Positions 8,335-24,423 of a stretch of 64,000 nt of DNA are shown piece after piece (the stretch's first letter is position 1; every line of letters begins with the position of its first letter). Source of the DNA: Clostridium manihotivorum (lineage in GTDB: Bacteria > Bacillota > Clostridia > Clostridiales > Clostridiaceae); assembly GCF_004015185.1 (NCBI RefSeq), contig NZ_CP025746.1:248001-312000 (forward strand), given 5' to 3'. Both the position numbers and the translations under genes were made by a program. The notes under the pieces were generated by a model, which ran no database searches, was not told the origin of the DNA, and saw nothing but the letters and a program-made list of their open reading frames with translations.

Positions 8335-8374
8335 ATTACGTAAAACTTATAAAGCACTATAAGTTTTACGTAAT
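8335..8374 (-). promoter_or_regulatory. Perfect 17-bp hairpin between the Shine-Dalgarno and start codon of the flavoprotein gene
   Basis: Arms 8335-8351 and 8358-8374 are exact reverse complements (one arm reads ATTACGTAAAACTTATA), with a 6-nt loop. On minus, the Shine-Dalgarno GGGGAGG lies directly 5' of the hairpin (8380-8376) and the ATG at 8327 is 7 nt 3' of it. With the hairpin folded out, the spacing becomes about 8 nt, which is ideal; unfolded it is about 48 nt. Confidence 0.8.
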
Positions 8375-8405
8375 TCCTCCCCTCTATATCATCTTCATCT
8401 ATATA

Positions 8406-11078
8406 TTACTTTTGTAAATTCTTAAGAATATCACCTAATTGTTTTATATATTCTCCGTAAGTAGCCCAGTCTCCTGCTTTTTGAGCTTCTAAAGCCTTAT
8501 TATAAAGGTCATTTGCCTTTTCAACGTCACCCTTATTAATAGGATTATTTACAGTATTAGTTTGATTATTATCCTTACTATTGGATTGCTGAGCATTGTT
8601 CGTATAGTTGAATAGCTTCTCTAAGGCCTTTTCTACTGTTTCATCTCCAACAATTTTTTCTCCATCAGAAATTATTATCTTTCTAACCTCAGGCAGTGAT
8701 TTTTGCACATCTGCTTTTAGATAAAGAGTTTCTAGATAGAAAAGAGAATCATTTATAGGAATAATAACAGTATCTCCATACTCTACCTTAGAACCTTTTC
8801 CTTCCCATAGACTGATTTCCTTTGATATGTCTGGATCTGCTAAAATCTTATTTTTGAGCAAGGACGGACTTAAGATTGTCTTTTGTGGAGGAAACTTATA
8901 CATAACAAGCTTTCCATAGTTTGCCCCATCCATTCTAGCCCCCAGCAATGATACCATATTCTGTTTTCCCTTCATATTGAAGTACTCAAACATAACCATC
9001 TCTAAGTTTTTCTCACCAGGTAGTCTAGTCATAAGATATAATGCTTCATTTACATCTTCTTTTCCTTCAACACTTAAGATATTTGATGAAACTTCCCATA
9101 AGTCATCCTGTGTAAAAAATACAGTAGGATCAGTAACATGGTACTTTCCAAGTACACTGCATTGAACATTGAATATATCATTAGGGTATCTAAAATGCTG
9201 TCTTATTTCCTGTGGTACTGATTCACCCTCCTTAAATAGTCCTTTAAATATCTTTGAATAACTGGCAGCTATAGGATCATCTTTATCTACAATATAAAAG
9301 TTCGTATCTCCATTGTAGGCGTCAATTACAACCTTAACAGAGTTTCTCACATAGTTAAATCCATTATAGGGCTGTGAGTATGGATACTTATTTGATGTAG
9401 TATAAGCATCAACTATCCAATATATCCTGCCATCCTTAACTACACTATAAGCATCATTATCATAAGTTAGGAAAGGAGCTATTTTCTTAACTCTATCCAT
9501 TATGTTTCTATTAAGTATTATCTTACTATCACTTTTTATATCGCCAGACATTAAAATTCTGATATTACCCTGATTTACAGAAAACAACAACTTATTTAAA
9601 AAGTTCATTTTTATTCCTGCTTTACCACTATATCTAGTTGTTTGAGTTTCCCCAGCCTTTGGATAGTCAAATTCATCTATATCTGTGTTTACTACAACAT
9701 ATTCATTTGAACCTTCTCCAAAATATATTCTTGGATTGTCTAGCTTAATATCAGTTAGGTTATTAGTAGGAATATCCTTCATAACAAAATCCGGCTGTCC
9801 TTCCGATGTAACTGAGTTTACCTTACTCATTGCCATACCATATCCATGTGTATATCTTAGATGCATATTTTGCCATGTATTAATATTGGAATAATCTAAT
9901 TCCCTAGGTGCTACAAAAACCTGAGTATACTTTCCATTTATGTTGTATCTATCTGTATCACCATCATTGAAGTTATAATAATTTTTCATAACCTGTACTT
10001 GATTATAAAAATTTAAAACTGGACTTATAGAATTAACCTTAAGGTTTTCTATAATATCCTTATTATTTTGTAATACTGAATTATTTAAGTTTGCCTTTGG
10101 TTCAAAATCTTTTTCGTTTATTTTATCTATATTGAATGCTTTTCTCGTTGCATTTATATTATTACTTATATATTGTTTTTCAAAATCCATTTCATTTGAT
10201 TTTACAATAAATTGTTGGAACAAGGATGCTACGATAGGCTCTACAATTATTAATACAAATATAAGGCCCGCCATAGCTATTATAGGTTTTAATTTTGATC
10301 TTAGAACACTTACAAACACCACTACTGCTGAAATTAAGCTAACAATAGCAATTCCTCTATAAAACAAAAGAGTAACCTTTATATCGGTATAGCCAGCACC
10401 ATACACAGTACCTCTTGCACTATACAACAAGTTATAACATTTTAACACATAACCACCGGATATCATAATCATAAGTAATGCAGAAACTATGGCTAGTTGC
10501 TTTCCTGCAATATTCTTAAAGATATCTTTAGTATTAAGATTAAATGTACCATTGTTACCAAATCTATTTCTAGCTCTTACTGTAAAATAAGATGCAAAGG
10601 TTATGATAACCATAATTATCAATAGAAATAATAATACATTATATAAAGATTGTATCAATGGTAATTTAAATACATAAAAGGATATATCATGCCCAAAGAT
10701 AGGATCTTTATCATTAAAGTTAACTGAGTTAGTAAATTGTAATATGGTATACCAATAGGTTGAAGCAGTATAATATGATATTAAAAGAGAGAAAACTAGG
10801 TTTCCTATTACTGCAGCTCTCTTTATATATTTTTTTATCTTATTATCTAAATTTCCTGATAAATTTTTAGTTAGTGATTTTACATAGAAGTGAATTGCAA
10901 AAAAACATACTAAAAACACTGGAACCATTAACTTTAGTACTGCTATAAGCTTAGTAAAATATACAGGTAAATATCCTACCTCTTGGAACCATTGTATATT
11001 AATAAATAAGCTTGAAAAAGAAAATGCTATCATAATAGCTATAACTATTGCGGCTAAAAGCCAATAAACCTTTTTCAT
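8406..11078 (-). CDS. UPF0182 family membrane protein
   Basis: 890 residues, close to the family's usual length of 900 or so. About seven hydrophobic segments fill the first 300 residues, beginning WLLAAIVIAIMIAFSFSSLF. A large extracytoplasmic domain follows, then a hydrophilic, Asn/Gln-rich linker near residue 835 and a short helical C-terminus (AGDWATYGEYIKQLGDILKN). The function of UPF0182 (COG1615) is not established. It sits in a likely transcription unit with the HD gene, niaR and the flavoprotein gene, all on the same strand with gaps under 80 bp. Confidence 0.92.
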   Translation of the reverse strand: MKKVYWLLAAIVIAIMIAFSFSSLFINIQWFQEVGYLPVYFTKLIAVLKLMVPVFLVCFFAIHFYVKSLTKNLSGNLDNKIKKYIKRAAVIGNLVFSLLISYYTASTYWYTILQFTNSVNFNDKDPIFGHDISFYVFKLPLIQSLYNVLLFLLIIMVIITFASYFTVRARNRFGNNGTFNLNTKDIFKNIAGKQLAIVSALLMIMISGGYVLKCYNLLYSARGTVYGAGYTDIKVTLLFYRGIAIVSLISAVVVFVSVLRSKLKPIIAMAGLIFVLIIVEPIVASLFQQFIVKSNEMDFEKQYISNNINATRKAFNIDKINEKDFEPKANLNNSVLQNNKDIIENLKVNSISPVLNFYNQVQVMKNYYNFNDGDTDRYNINGKYTQVFVAPRELDYSNINTWQNMHLRYTHGYGMAMSKVNSVTSEGQPDFVMKDIPTNNLTDIKLDNPRIYFGEGSNEYVVVNTDIDEFDYPKAGETQTTRYSGKAGIKMNFLNKLLFSVNQGNIRILMSGDIKSDSKIILNRNIMDRVKKIAPFLTYDNDAYSVVKDGRIYWIVDAYTTSNKYPYSQPYNGFNYVRNSVKVVIDAYNGDTNFYIVDKDDPIAASYSKIFKGLFKEGESVPQEIRQHFRYPNDIFNVQCSVLGKYHVTDPTVFFTQDDLWEVSSNILSVEGKEDVNEALYLMTRLPGEKNLEMVMFEYFNMKGKQNMVSLLGARMDGANYGKLVMYKFPPQKTILSPSLLKNKILADPDISKEISLWEGKGSKVEYGDTVIIPINDSLFYLETLYLKADVQKSLPEVRKIIISDGEKIVGDETVEKALEKLFNYTNNAQQSNSKDNNQTNTVNNPINKGDVEKANDLYNKALEAQKAGDWATYGEYIKQLGDILKNLQK

Positions 11079-11115
11079 AAATAATCATATCCCCCTATTA
11101 TTTTTGATTATTAAC

Positions 11116-11634
11116 TTACTCTGTAATTAAATATCCCTTATCTTTAAGCTCCGTTAATATTAACTCCATATTTTCTTGTGAATCTGTAGAAATGGTATGA
11201 ATATGAACGCCTCCTGTTAATGAAGATAAAGGAGTAGCTCCTAAACTGTTAAACTTATTAATAAAGTTTGTAAGATCATTAAAATTTTTAAGTTTAAGCA
11301 TTGCTCTTATTTCACCATATAAAGGATGCTCCACAACTACATCTTCGATAACTCCTCCGTACCTTAATACTGTAGCTAATTCATCCTCCATTTCATCTGT
11401 ATGGTGATTTACAGCTATTATTCTATTCACTTTATTAACTAAATTCTTTTCTATTATATACCCATCTGGTGTAGCAATTATATTATTGCCTTCCGCTCTC
11501 AATAAAGCTATATCTTTAACTATTACTTGTCTTGTTACGCCTAAATCTTTTGCTAAAGTAGATCCCTTCTGTGGTTCTATTGAATCTATCAATTTTTTAA
11601 TTATAAATTGCTTTCTTTCTTTAGATGTAGACAA
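11116..11634 (-). CDS. niaR: NiaR-type transcriptional repressor (HTH plus 3H domain)
   Basis: 172 residues. The N-terminal winged helix-turn-helix (GSTLAKDLGVTRQVIVKDIA, about residues 19-38) is followed by a 3H domain that carries its histidine signatures: NHHTDEMEDEL, EHPLYGEIRA and GGVHIHTIS. In NiaR (YrxA) the 3H domain binds nicotinic acid with a metal and the protein represses NAD biosynthesis or niacin uptake genes. No nad genes are in this window, so its targets lie elsewhere. The start is TTG with GGAGGG 8 nt upstream. Confidence 0.88.
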   Translation of the reverse strand: MSTSKERKQFIIKKLIDSIEPQKGSTLAKDLGVTRQVIVKDIALLRAEGNNIIATPDGYIIEKNLVNKVNRIIAVNHHTDEMEDELATVLRYGGVIEDVVVEHPLYGEIRAMLKLKNFNDLTNFINKFNSLGATPLSSLTGGVHIHTISTDSQENMELILTELKDKGYLITE

Positions 11635-11660
11635 CTTTACTACCCTCCTAACTAAAATGA

Positions 11661-12170
11661 TTAATTTTTATTATCACTTTCTATTACTATGTTAAGCATA
11701 GGATTATCTATAACCTTTTTACTATGATGCAGTCTTATAACCTGAAGAAACTCCTCACTATATCCGTAATGCAATAGCATATCAACGCCTTTTTTAGGAT
11801 GATTATAGTATATATCTAAAATTTTAATATTCTCATACCTTCTAATCTTTCCCTTAGTTATCTTATGTAATATTACAACTACAGATTTTTCGATAAAGTT
11901 TAATGGCCTCTCAGCCTTGCCTATATCATGAAGTAATGCAGCTTTTGCCAACTGATCTTTATCTATATGCTCTACCTTAGCTAGGAGCTTCTCATATATC
12001 TCTAAGGAATCCTTAGAAACTCTTACGCAATGATGCTTATCACCAATCTTTAGCTTATCAAATAGTAACTTTTCATGGTCGTCTAAATATCTATCGATAT
12101 ATTCATTATCTATATCTTTGAAATAAGAGCTTATTGCCCACCAAAATTGCTTTATTCTATAAAATCTCAT
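11661..12170 (-). CDS. HD-domain protein (HDIG type)
   Basis: 169 residues with the HD metal-dependent phosphohydrolase pattern: an upstream H in HHCVRVSK (about residue 50), ALLHDIGKAERP (the HD doublet, about 78-89), then NHPKKGVDMLLHYGYSE and RLHH. The substrate is unknown. It starts with ATG preceded by GGAGATATAATTT and lies 26 bp upstream of niaR. Confidence 0.82.
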   Translation of the reverse strand: MRFYRIKQFWWAISSYFKDIDNEYIDRYLDDHEKLLFDKLKIGDKHHCVRVSKDSLEIYEKLLAKVEHIDKDQLAKAALLHDIGKAERPLNFIEKSVVVILHKITKGKIRRYENIKILDIYYNHPKKGVDMLLHYGYSEEFLQVIRLHHSKKVIDNPMLNIVIESDNKN

Positions 12171-12443
12171 AAATTATATCTCCATCTCGAATTTATTTAT
12201 TTTATAGCTTTTATTGAGTATCCATTAGTAATAATTATAATATGCCAATAATCATATGTATATATTAACTGATTTTTCTTAATATAAACTTAAGCAACGA
12301 ATTAAATACTTCAAATAAAGTTTCGAATAATTATTTTTATGTTTTTTTAAATTATATTAATGCAAACAACGAATCTATATTAATATATTGAATATAAATA
12401 TTCTCCACTTTACAAAGCAAATACTATAATAATAGTTAAATAA
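12171..12443. other. Intergenic stretch between tRNA-Ala and the HD gene
   Basis: AT-rich; no ORF, repeat or RNA that I can support. It should hold the promoter of the HD-niaR unit, but no clear consensus pair was found. Confidence 0.45.
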
Positions 12444-12478
12444 CAAAAAAACCATGAACTAAATGTTCATGGTTTTCT
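12444..12478 (-). terminator. Terminator of the rRNA-tRNA operon
   Basis: On minus AAAACCATGAAC-ATTTA-GTTCATGGTTTTTTTG: a 10-bp perfect stem followed by a T run, just after tRNA-Ala. Confidence 0.92.
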
Positions 12479-12479
12479 T

Positions 12480-12555
12480 TGGTGGAGATAAAGAGATTCG
12501 AACTCTTGACCCCCTGCGTGCAAGGCAGGTGCTCTCCCAACTGAGCTATACCCCC
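12480..12555 (-). tRNA. tRNA-Ala(UGC)
   Basis: 76 nt with encoded CCA. The anticodon loop CTTGCAC gives UGC. Last gene of the rRNA operon, before the terminator. Confidence 0.97.
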
Positions 12556-12560
12556 AAATA

Positions 12561-12637
12561 TGGTGGACCTTCAGGGACTCGAACCCCGGACCTACCGGTT
12601 ATGAGCCGGTTGCTCTAACCAACTGAGCTAAAGATCC
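12561..12637 (-). tRNA. tRNA with CAU anticodon (tRNA-Ile2 or elongator tRNA-Met)
   Basis: 77 nt with encoded CCA; anticodon loop CTCATAA. The acceptor stem GGATCTT/AAGGTCC and the body resemble Bacillus tRNA-Ile2 (CAU, modified to lysidine by TilS) more than elongator tRNA-Met, but sequence alone leaves this open. It is not the initiator: positions 1 and 72 pair (G-C). Confidence 0.9.
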
Positions 12638-12645
12638 TTACTAAC

Positions 12646-12760
12646 CTGGCAACCACTTACTCTCCCACACAGTCGCCCATGCAGTACCATCAGCCGTCTA
12701 AGTCTTAACCTTCGTGTTCGGTATGGGTACGGGTGTAACCCTAAGACGCATCATTACCAG
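12646..12760 (-). rRNA. rrf: 5S ribosomal RNA
   Basis: About 115 nt, with terminal stem CTGGTAATGATG... and ...GTAAGTGGTTGCCAG and the conserved CCCATACCGAACACG-AAG segment. It lies between 23S and the tRNA genes. Ends are approximate. Confidence 0.95.
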
Positions 12761-12796
12761 ATATTCAGTATAATCCTTAATCGGACTACAGAGAAT

Positions 12797-12825
12797 ATTA
12801 TATCTAGCGTAAATTGTTTTGTCAA
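12797..12825 (-). promoter_or_regulatory. Internal consensus promoter in front of the 5S rRNA
   Basis: Minus strand TTGACA (12825-12820), 17-nt spacer, TATAAT (12802-12797). It lies in the 23S-5S spacer, about 37 bp before the 5S gene, and would drive 5S-tRNA(CAU)-tRNA-Ala separately from 16S-23S. Confidence 0.85.
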
Positions 12826-12898
12826 CATGTTTTTTCTAGATATACGAAAGATTATTCTTTCAAAATTGCACTTAAGTTTACTTTGTAATATTTGTTTT

Positions 12899-15800
<2,902 letters not shown>

Positions 15801-16165
15801 TAATGTCGCGTCATTATAACCTACGTACTACTTCGTCAGCTCTGTCGTTCCGTTGCTCACTTGCATAAGCAAGCTCCGCTACTCACTCTGTCGCTTCCTC
15901 GTATTACTTGGTTCTAATGCCACTCCAATTTGCTTCGCAAATTTTGCGTTTTAACAAATCAGTTACTGATTTCAGATACTAGCGTGCATCTTAATTTCAG
16001 ATCATTCATTACAAAGAATTAGTAAATATCTTTACTTTAACTTATGTGCAATTTTCAAAGAACAATCTGAGATACTTGGTATCTCAAAATTAAACAGAGT
16101 AAATAATAACCAGAATTCGTGTATATTAAGACTGAAATACATCAGTACTTAATAATTTCTCCATA
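15801..16165 (-). other. 16S-23S internal transcribed spacer, without tRNA genes
   Basis: 365 bp. The half near 23S (15830-15920) is GC-richer and built of short repeated words: CGACAGAG occurs twice on minus, and CTTGC-TTAT-GCAAG forms a hairpin. The half near 16S is AT-rich and carries TTCTTTGAAAATTGCAC, the kind of sequence found at anti-termination boxA regions. Confidence 0.75.
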
Positions 16166-17690
<1,525 letters not shown>

Positions 17691-17831
17691 AGTTTAATCA
17701 TAGCTTACTTACTTAGTAAGTCTTTTTTCAAAAGAATTGCTGGTTTAAGTCTAGTTTTAGACTTTGTTTATTTTACTCTGTTTAATTTTCAAAGACCAAG
17801 TTTATTGTTGTCGCTTATTGGCGACTTCCTT

Positions 17832-17860
17832 ATCTTATCACTTACAAACTTTATTGTCAA
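17832..17860 (-). promoter_or_regulatory. rRNA operon promoter, proximal
   Basis: Minus strand TTGACA (17860-17855), 17-nt spacer, TAAGAT (17837-17832), about 140 bp upstream of 16S. A second TAAGAT at 17926-17921 with a poor -35 may be a distal promoter. Confidence 0.85.
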
Positions 17861-17949
17861 CATCTTTTTTTAAAATGTTTTTTTGTTTGCTTTCGATTTA
17901 GTATCGCTGTGACGATGTTTATCTTATCATTTTAAAAACAATGTATTTG

Positions 17950-18383
17950 TATACACTTTGTTAATTATAAGAAATTATTTTAACTTTTCTATTAAATTCT
18001 CTTAATTATTAACTTTATTACATATAGATACACCTGGTAGTGTTTTCAACTAGTTTTACCAACTTATGGAGTCGTAACCTGTTATATAGATGTTATAATT
18101 CTATTCAAAATATGTTTTTAAAGCTACCCCTGTTTTAGAAAATAGATATTAAAGATATAAATACTATTACAAAGTGATAAGATTTATATCTTGTTAACTT
18201 CCATAACTTAAATTACACTAAATGTTATCTTAAATATTAATATTATTTTATTTAATGAATACCTCTTACTTGGAACTAGTATACCTATATATGTACTGCT
18301 TCAATGCAAAACATATCTTTAAGAATTCTCAATAGGTTGGATAAGTACTTAATTAAATGCTAGAAATACTTAAATCGTTCGTT
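17950..18383. other. Intergenic stretch between gyrA and the rRNA promoters
   Basis: AT-rich, with no ORF or repeat I can support. Confidence 0.45.
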
Positions 18384-18440
18384 AAAATAAGAAAGAGACT
18401 ACTCTAGTATATAAAACTAGAAATAGTCTCTTTCTTATTT
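18384..18440 (-). terminator. gyrA terminator
   Basis: On minus AAGAAAGAGACTA pairs with TAGTCTCTTTCTT; the inner TCTAGT/ACTAGA extends the stem, followed by ATTTT. It ends the dnaA-gyrA cluster. Confidence 0.9.
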
Positions 18441-18447
18441 ATGAATA

Positions 18448-21015
18448 TTATTCTATTGGATCTTCTTCCATAGGATCTTCGTTCTCTGCTCTCTCTAATA
18501 ATTCATCTAAACTATTATCATGATTTACAGAAACAGGGTTTTCCTCTAACTCTGCAGCTACATCGCTACCATTGTCATCATCTTCAGAAGACTTTTCAGT
18601 ATATGGTATTTTTGCTATTGCAACTACCTTTTCTTCTTCAATGGTTCTCATTAGAGTAACTCCCATAGCTGATCTACTAGTAACTGAAATGTCTGAAACA
18701 TTAATTCTTATAGCAACACCACTACTGTTTATAAGCATTAATTCATCATCAATCTTACATATAGTAGCACCAACAACCTTACCAGTCTTTTCAGCTAATT
18801 TATAAGTTATTAATCCCATTCCACCTCTATTTTGAACTTTATATTCAGATACAGGCGTTCTCTTACCAAATCCATTTTCACTTATAACTAGAACATCTTC
18901 ACCATCTACAGCTATATCCATACAAACAGCTATATCATCTTCTCTTAAATTCATAGCCTTAACACCAGAAGCTGTTCTTCCCATAGGTCTTACATCTTTC
19001 TCGTTAAATCTTATAGCGTATCCATTTTGAGTAACTATCATTATGTTTGCATCACCATAAGTTACTTTTGCCTTTAGAAGTTCATCTTCTTCTCTTAGAT
19101 TAATTGCTATTAATCCATTCTTTCTTATATTTTGGAACTCACTAAGTGGTGTCTTCTTAACTAATCCCTTCTTAGTAGCCATAAATAAGAATCCATCTTG
19201 ATTCATATCTTTTATTGTTAAAACAGTATAAATTCTTTCATCTTGTTCTAAAGGTAGAATGTTTATAAGATTAGTTCCCTTAGCAGCTCTTCCTGCATCT
19301 GGTATCTCATAAGCCTTAAGCTTAAACACCTTCCCCCTATTAGTAAAGAACATTAAGTTAGTATGCGTTGATGTTATAAATACATGCTCTACAAAGTCAT
19401 CTTCCTTCGTAGTCATAGCCTGTATTCCCTTTCCACCTCTTCTTTGTGCAGAGTAGGTATCAGCTGCTATTCTCTTTATATAACCACCATGAGTTAATGT
19501 TATAACTACTTCTTGCTCTTGAATTAGATCTTCATAGTCTATCTCATTTGCATTCTTAGTAATTTCAGTTCTTCTTTCATCAGAGTATCTAGCTTTGATA
19601 TCTATAAGCTCTTCTTTTATTACTGAAAGTAGCTTTTCTTCACTACCTAATATCTCATTTAAGTAATTGATAAGCTTCATGATCTCATTAAACTCTTCCT
19701 CAATCTTATCTCTTTCTAACCCAGTAAGTCTTCTAAGTCTCATATCCATAATTGCTTGAGTTTGAGCATCACTTAATCCGAACTTCTCTTTTAAAGTAGT
19801 TCTAGCAATTTCAGTAGTTTTTGAGTTTCTTATAATGTTTATAACTTCATCTATGTTGTCTAAAGCAATCCTTAAGCCTTCTAGAATATGAGCTCTTTCT
19901 TGAGCTTTGTTAAGTTCAAATACAGTTCTTCTTGTAACTACTTCCTTTTGGAACTGTATGTAATGACTTAATACTTGCTTCAAATTAAGTACTTGTGGTT
20001 GGTTATCTACTAGAGCTAGCATTATTACACCAAAAGTATCTTGCATCTTAGTATGTTTATATAACAGATTAAGAACAACATTTGGGTTTGCATCTCTCTT
20101 AAGCTCTATTACTATTCTCATACCATCTCTGTCAGATTCATCTCTTAAGTCGGATATTCCATTTATCTTCTTATCTTTTACTAAGTCAGCTATATTCTCG
20201 ATAAGCTTAGCTTTATTAACCTGATATGGTAGTTCTGTAACAATGATTTTATGTCTACCTTTTTCTTCTTCGATATCAGCTTTAGCTCTTACAACAACTC
20301 TTCCCTTACCAGTTTCATAGGCCTCTCTTATTCCTGAGGTTCCCATTATAGTTGCTGCAGTAGGAAAATCTGGACCCTTAATATGAGCCATAAGCTGCAA
20401 CACGGAAGTTTCAGGATCATCTATAAGCATTATAGTACCATCAATTACTTCCCCTAAGTTATGTGGTGGTATGTTAGTAGCCATACCAACCGCTATACCT
20501 GATGATCCATTTACTAATAAGTTTGGAAATCTAGATGGTATAACTATAGGTTCTTGTTCTTCTCCATCGAAGTTATCCATGAAATCAACAGTATTTTTAT
20601 TTATGTCTCTCAACATTTCAACCGCTATTTTGTTCATCTTTGCTTCAGTATATCTCATAGCAGCTGCTGAATCTCCGTCAACAGATCCAAAGTTTCCATG
20701 ACCATCTACAAGCATATATCTCATAGAGAAGTCCTGCGCCATTCTTACAAGTGCATCATATACTGATGAATCACCATGTGGATGGTACTTACCTAAAACT
20801 TCTCCGACTATTCTTGCACACTTTCTGTATCCCTTATCTGGTGCTAAACCAAGTTCATGCATAGAATAAAGTATTCTTCTATGAACTGGCTTTAAACCAT
20901 CTCTTACATCTGGAAGTGCTCTACCTACTATAACGCTCATGGCATAGTCTATATAACACTTCTTCATTTCATTTTTTATGTCAACTGGTAGAACTTTTCC
21001 CTCATTAAAATCCAT
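18448..21015 (-). CDS. gyrA: DNA gyrase subunit A
   Basis: 855 residues. GyrA breaks and rejoins DNA to introduce negative supercoils together with GyrB. The catalytic tyrosine lies in [10 protein letters not shown] (about residue 121). The quinolone-determining region reads [10 protein letters not shown], with the sensitive-type Ser and Asp. The GyrA-box [11 protein letters not shown] opens the C-terminal DNA-wrapping blades, and the tail is acidic. The ATG at 21015 is preferred to an in-frame GTG at 21024 because AAAGAGGTG sits 6 nt upstream of it. It follows gyrB by 20 bp. Confidence 0.96.
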   Translation of the reverse strand: MDFNEGKVLPVDIKNEMKKCYIDYAMSVIVGRALPDVRDGLKPVHRRILYSMHELGLAPDKGYRKCARIVGEVLGKYHPHGDSSVYDALVRMAQDFSMRYMLVDGHGNFGSVDGDSAAAMRYTEAKMNKIAVEMLRDINKNTVDFMDNFDGEEQEPIVIPSRFPNLLVNGSSGIAVGMATNIPPHNLGEVIDGTIMLIDDPETSVLQLMAHIKGPDFPTAATIMGTSGIREAYETGKGRVVVRAKADIEEEKGRHKIIVTELPYQVNKAKLIENIADLVKDKKINGISDLRDESDRDGMRIVIELKRDANPNVVLNLLYKHTKMQDTFGVIMLALVDNQPQVLNLKQVLSHYIQFQKEVVTRRTVFELNKAQERAHILEGLRIALDNIDEVINIIRNSKTTEIARTTLKEKFGLSDAQTQAIMDMRLRRLTGLERDKIEEEFNEIMKLINYLNEILGSEEKLLSVIKEELIDIKARYSDERRTEITKNANEIDYEDLIQEQEVVITLTHGGYIKRIAADTYSAQRRGGKGIQAMTTKEDDFVEHVFITSTHTNLMFFTNRGKVFKLKAYEIPDAGRAAKGTNLINILPLEQDERIYTVLTIKDMNQDGFLFMATKKGLVKKTPLSEFQNIRKNGLIAINLREEDELLKAKVTYGDANIMIVTQNGYAIRFNEKDVRPMGRTASGVKAMNLREDDIAVCMDIAVDGEDVLVISENGFGKRTPVSEYKVQNRGGMGLITYKLAEKTGKVVGATICKIDDELMLINSSGVAIRINVSDISVTSRSAMGVTLMRTIEEEKVVAIAKIPYTEKSSEDDDNGSDVAAELEENPVSVNHDNSLDELLERAENEDPMEEDPIE

Positions 21016-21035
21016 GTACTTCACCTCTTTTAGTG

Positions 21036-22946
<1,911 letters not shown>

Positions 22947-23004
22947 TTAGTTCCTCCTAAAAATTAATATATTAATACAATACAAAAATTAGATATCGGA
23001 CGAT

Positions 23005-23265
23005 TTATGGCGTATAATCTATATCCGTTCTTTTTGTAAGCGTGGATGAAGATATTGGCGAAAGGTATATCTTACTCTTTTTATCAACTTCTGCAATAAC
23101 AAAAGATTTCGGTTTGTCATTGGTTATCCTTTCTACAAATCCATCTTCTTCTGCCATTCTTAAGAATTGACTAGTATCACTGCTATACATCGTTGTTTGT
23201 ATATCAAAGATACCAATCACGTCCTTAATTGGAACTACAACATTTTCCCCTAAGTGTAAAAACAC
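23005..23265 (-). CDS. remB: RemB-like regulator (DUF370 family)
   Basis: 86 residues beginning MFLHLGENVVVPIKDVIGIF, the DUF370 signature. In Bacillus RemA/RemB are DNA-binding activators linked to matrix production and osmotic balance; the position between recF and gyrB is the conserved location of this paralogue (YaaB). The start is GTG with GGGAGG about 10 nt upstream. The role in this organism is inferred only. Confidence 0.85.
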   Translation of the reverse strand: MFLHLGENVVVPIKDVIGIFDIQTTMYSSDTSQFLRMAEEDGFVERITNDKPKSFVIAEVDKKSKIYLSPISSSTLTKRTDIDYTP

Positions 23266-23280
23266 TGAAAACGCCTCCCT

Positions 23281-24366
23281 CTAAGTTAGAATTATTCCAT
23301 CCTTAACCTTAAAAACCTTAGCTTTCTCATCTAAATAGCCTGTAAGGTCTTCAATTCCCGTACACGTAATAACTGTTTGTATCTGTCCTATAGAAGTTAA
23401 AATATATCTTTTTCTATTAAAGTCTAATTCAGAAAGCACATCATCTAAAAGGAGGACAGGGTATTCCCCTGTTAACTCCTTTATTATTCTTAGTGATGCA
23501 AATTTCATTGTCAATACTGCTGTTCTTTGCTGACCTTGAGAACCATAGCTTTTAGCGTCTATATCATTAATCAAAATTAAGAAGTCATCTCTATGAGGAC
23601 CAACAGATGTGATCCTTTTTTCGATATCCTTATTTCGATTCTTTTCTAGACCTAATAAAAAGGATTGTTTAATATTAGTTAGATCTTTTATACTTGAGAT
23701 ATATTTAAATTCTATATTTTCCTTACCAGATGTGATTTCACCATGTACTACTTTTCCGTGCTCGTTGATCTTATCTATATACTTTATACGTTCTTTAACT
23801 ATGTATTCTGCAAACTCACTAAGTTGTAAGTCATATATGTCTAGCATAGATAAATCAACATTTCTTTGCTTCAGAACTGTATTTCGCTCATTAAGTATCT
23901 TGTTATACTGAACCAAGCTATAATAATACTTTTTATTTAACTGAGACAGTTCCATATCTATAAATTTTCTTCTTATCCCAGGACTCTCTTTTACAATCTT
24001 CAAGTCCTCAGGAGAGAACATAACCACATTAAATATACCTACTAGTTCCCCAATCTTATTTATCTTAATGGAGTTAACCTTAATAGCTTTCTTGCCATCT
24101 TTAAATATATTTACATCTATTCTCTTATCTATTCTTTCTTTACCTACACTTAAGCTTATAAACGCTTTTTCAGTATCCCAATTTACAAGCTCCTTATCTC
24201 TATTAGTCCTATGAGACTTTCCGAAACCACAATAATACATAGCTTCTAAAACATTAGTTTTTCCTTGGGCATTATCTCCCATAAAAACATTAACGTTTCT
24301 GCCAAGATTAATAGTTATATTTCTATAATTTCTGTAATCAAGTAACATAATCTTTTTTATATACAT
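23281..24366 (-). CDS. recF: DNA replication and repair protein RecF
   Basis: 361 residues. An SMC-like ATPase that helps load RecA at gaps. Walker A GDNAQGKTNVLEAMYY (about 30-45), the signature SYGSQGQQRTAVL (about 270-282) and Walker B YPVLLLDDVLSELD (about 298-311) are all present. It lies in the conserved order dnaN-yaaA-recF-remB-gyrB. Confidence 0.95.
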   Translation of the reverse strand: MYIKKIMLLDYRNYRNITINLGRNVNVFMGDNAQGKTNVLEAMYYCGFGKSHRTNRDKELVNWDTEKAFISLSVGKERIDKRIDVNIFKDGKKAIKVNSIKINKIGELVGIFNVVMFSPEDLKIVKESPGIRRKFIDMELSQLNKKYYYSLVQYNKILNERNTVLKQRNVDLSMLDIYDLQLSEFAEYIVKERIKYIDKINEHGKVVHGEITSGKENIEFKYISSIKDLTNIKQSFLLGLEKNRNKDIEKRITSVGPHRDDFLILINDIDAKSYGSQGQQRTAVLTMKFASLRIIKELTGEYPVLLLDDVLSELDFNRKRYILTSIGQIQTVITCTGIEDLTGYLDEKAKVFKVKDGIILT

Positions 24367-24423
24367 ATAAGCACCTATTTAATTATACCACAATTATTAA
24401 TAGCATATATTATTTAAATATTA

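Noticed and set aside
12561-12637. Initiator tRNA-fMet
   Set aside because: The first acceptor pair is G-C and the anticodon stem lacks the three G-C pairs of initiators, so an Ile2 or elongator Met identity is more likely.
23609-23911. Open frame opposite recF, and similar ones opposite gyrA, gyrB, dnaN and UPF0182
   Set aside because: They are antisense shadows of well-supported genes, without ribosome-binding sites or recognisable motifs.
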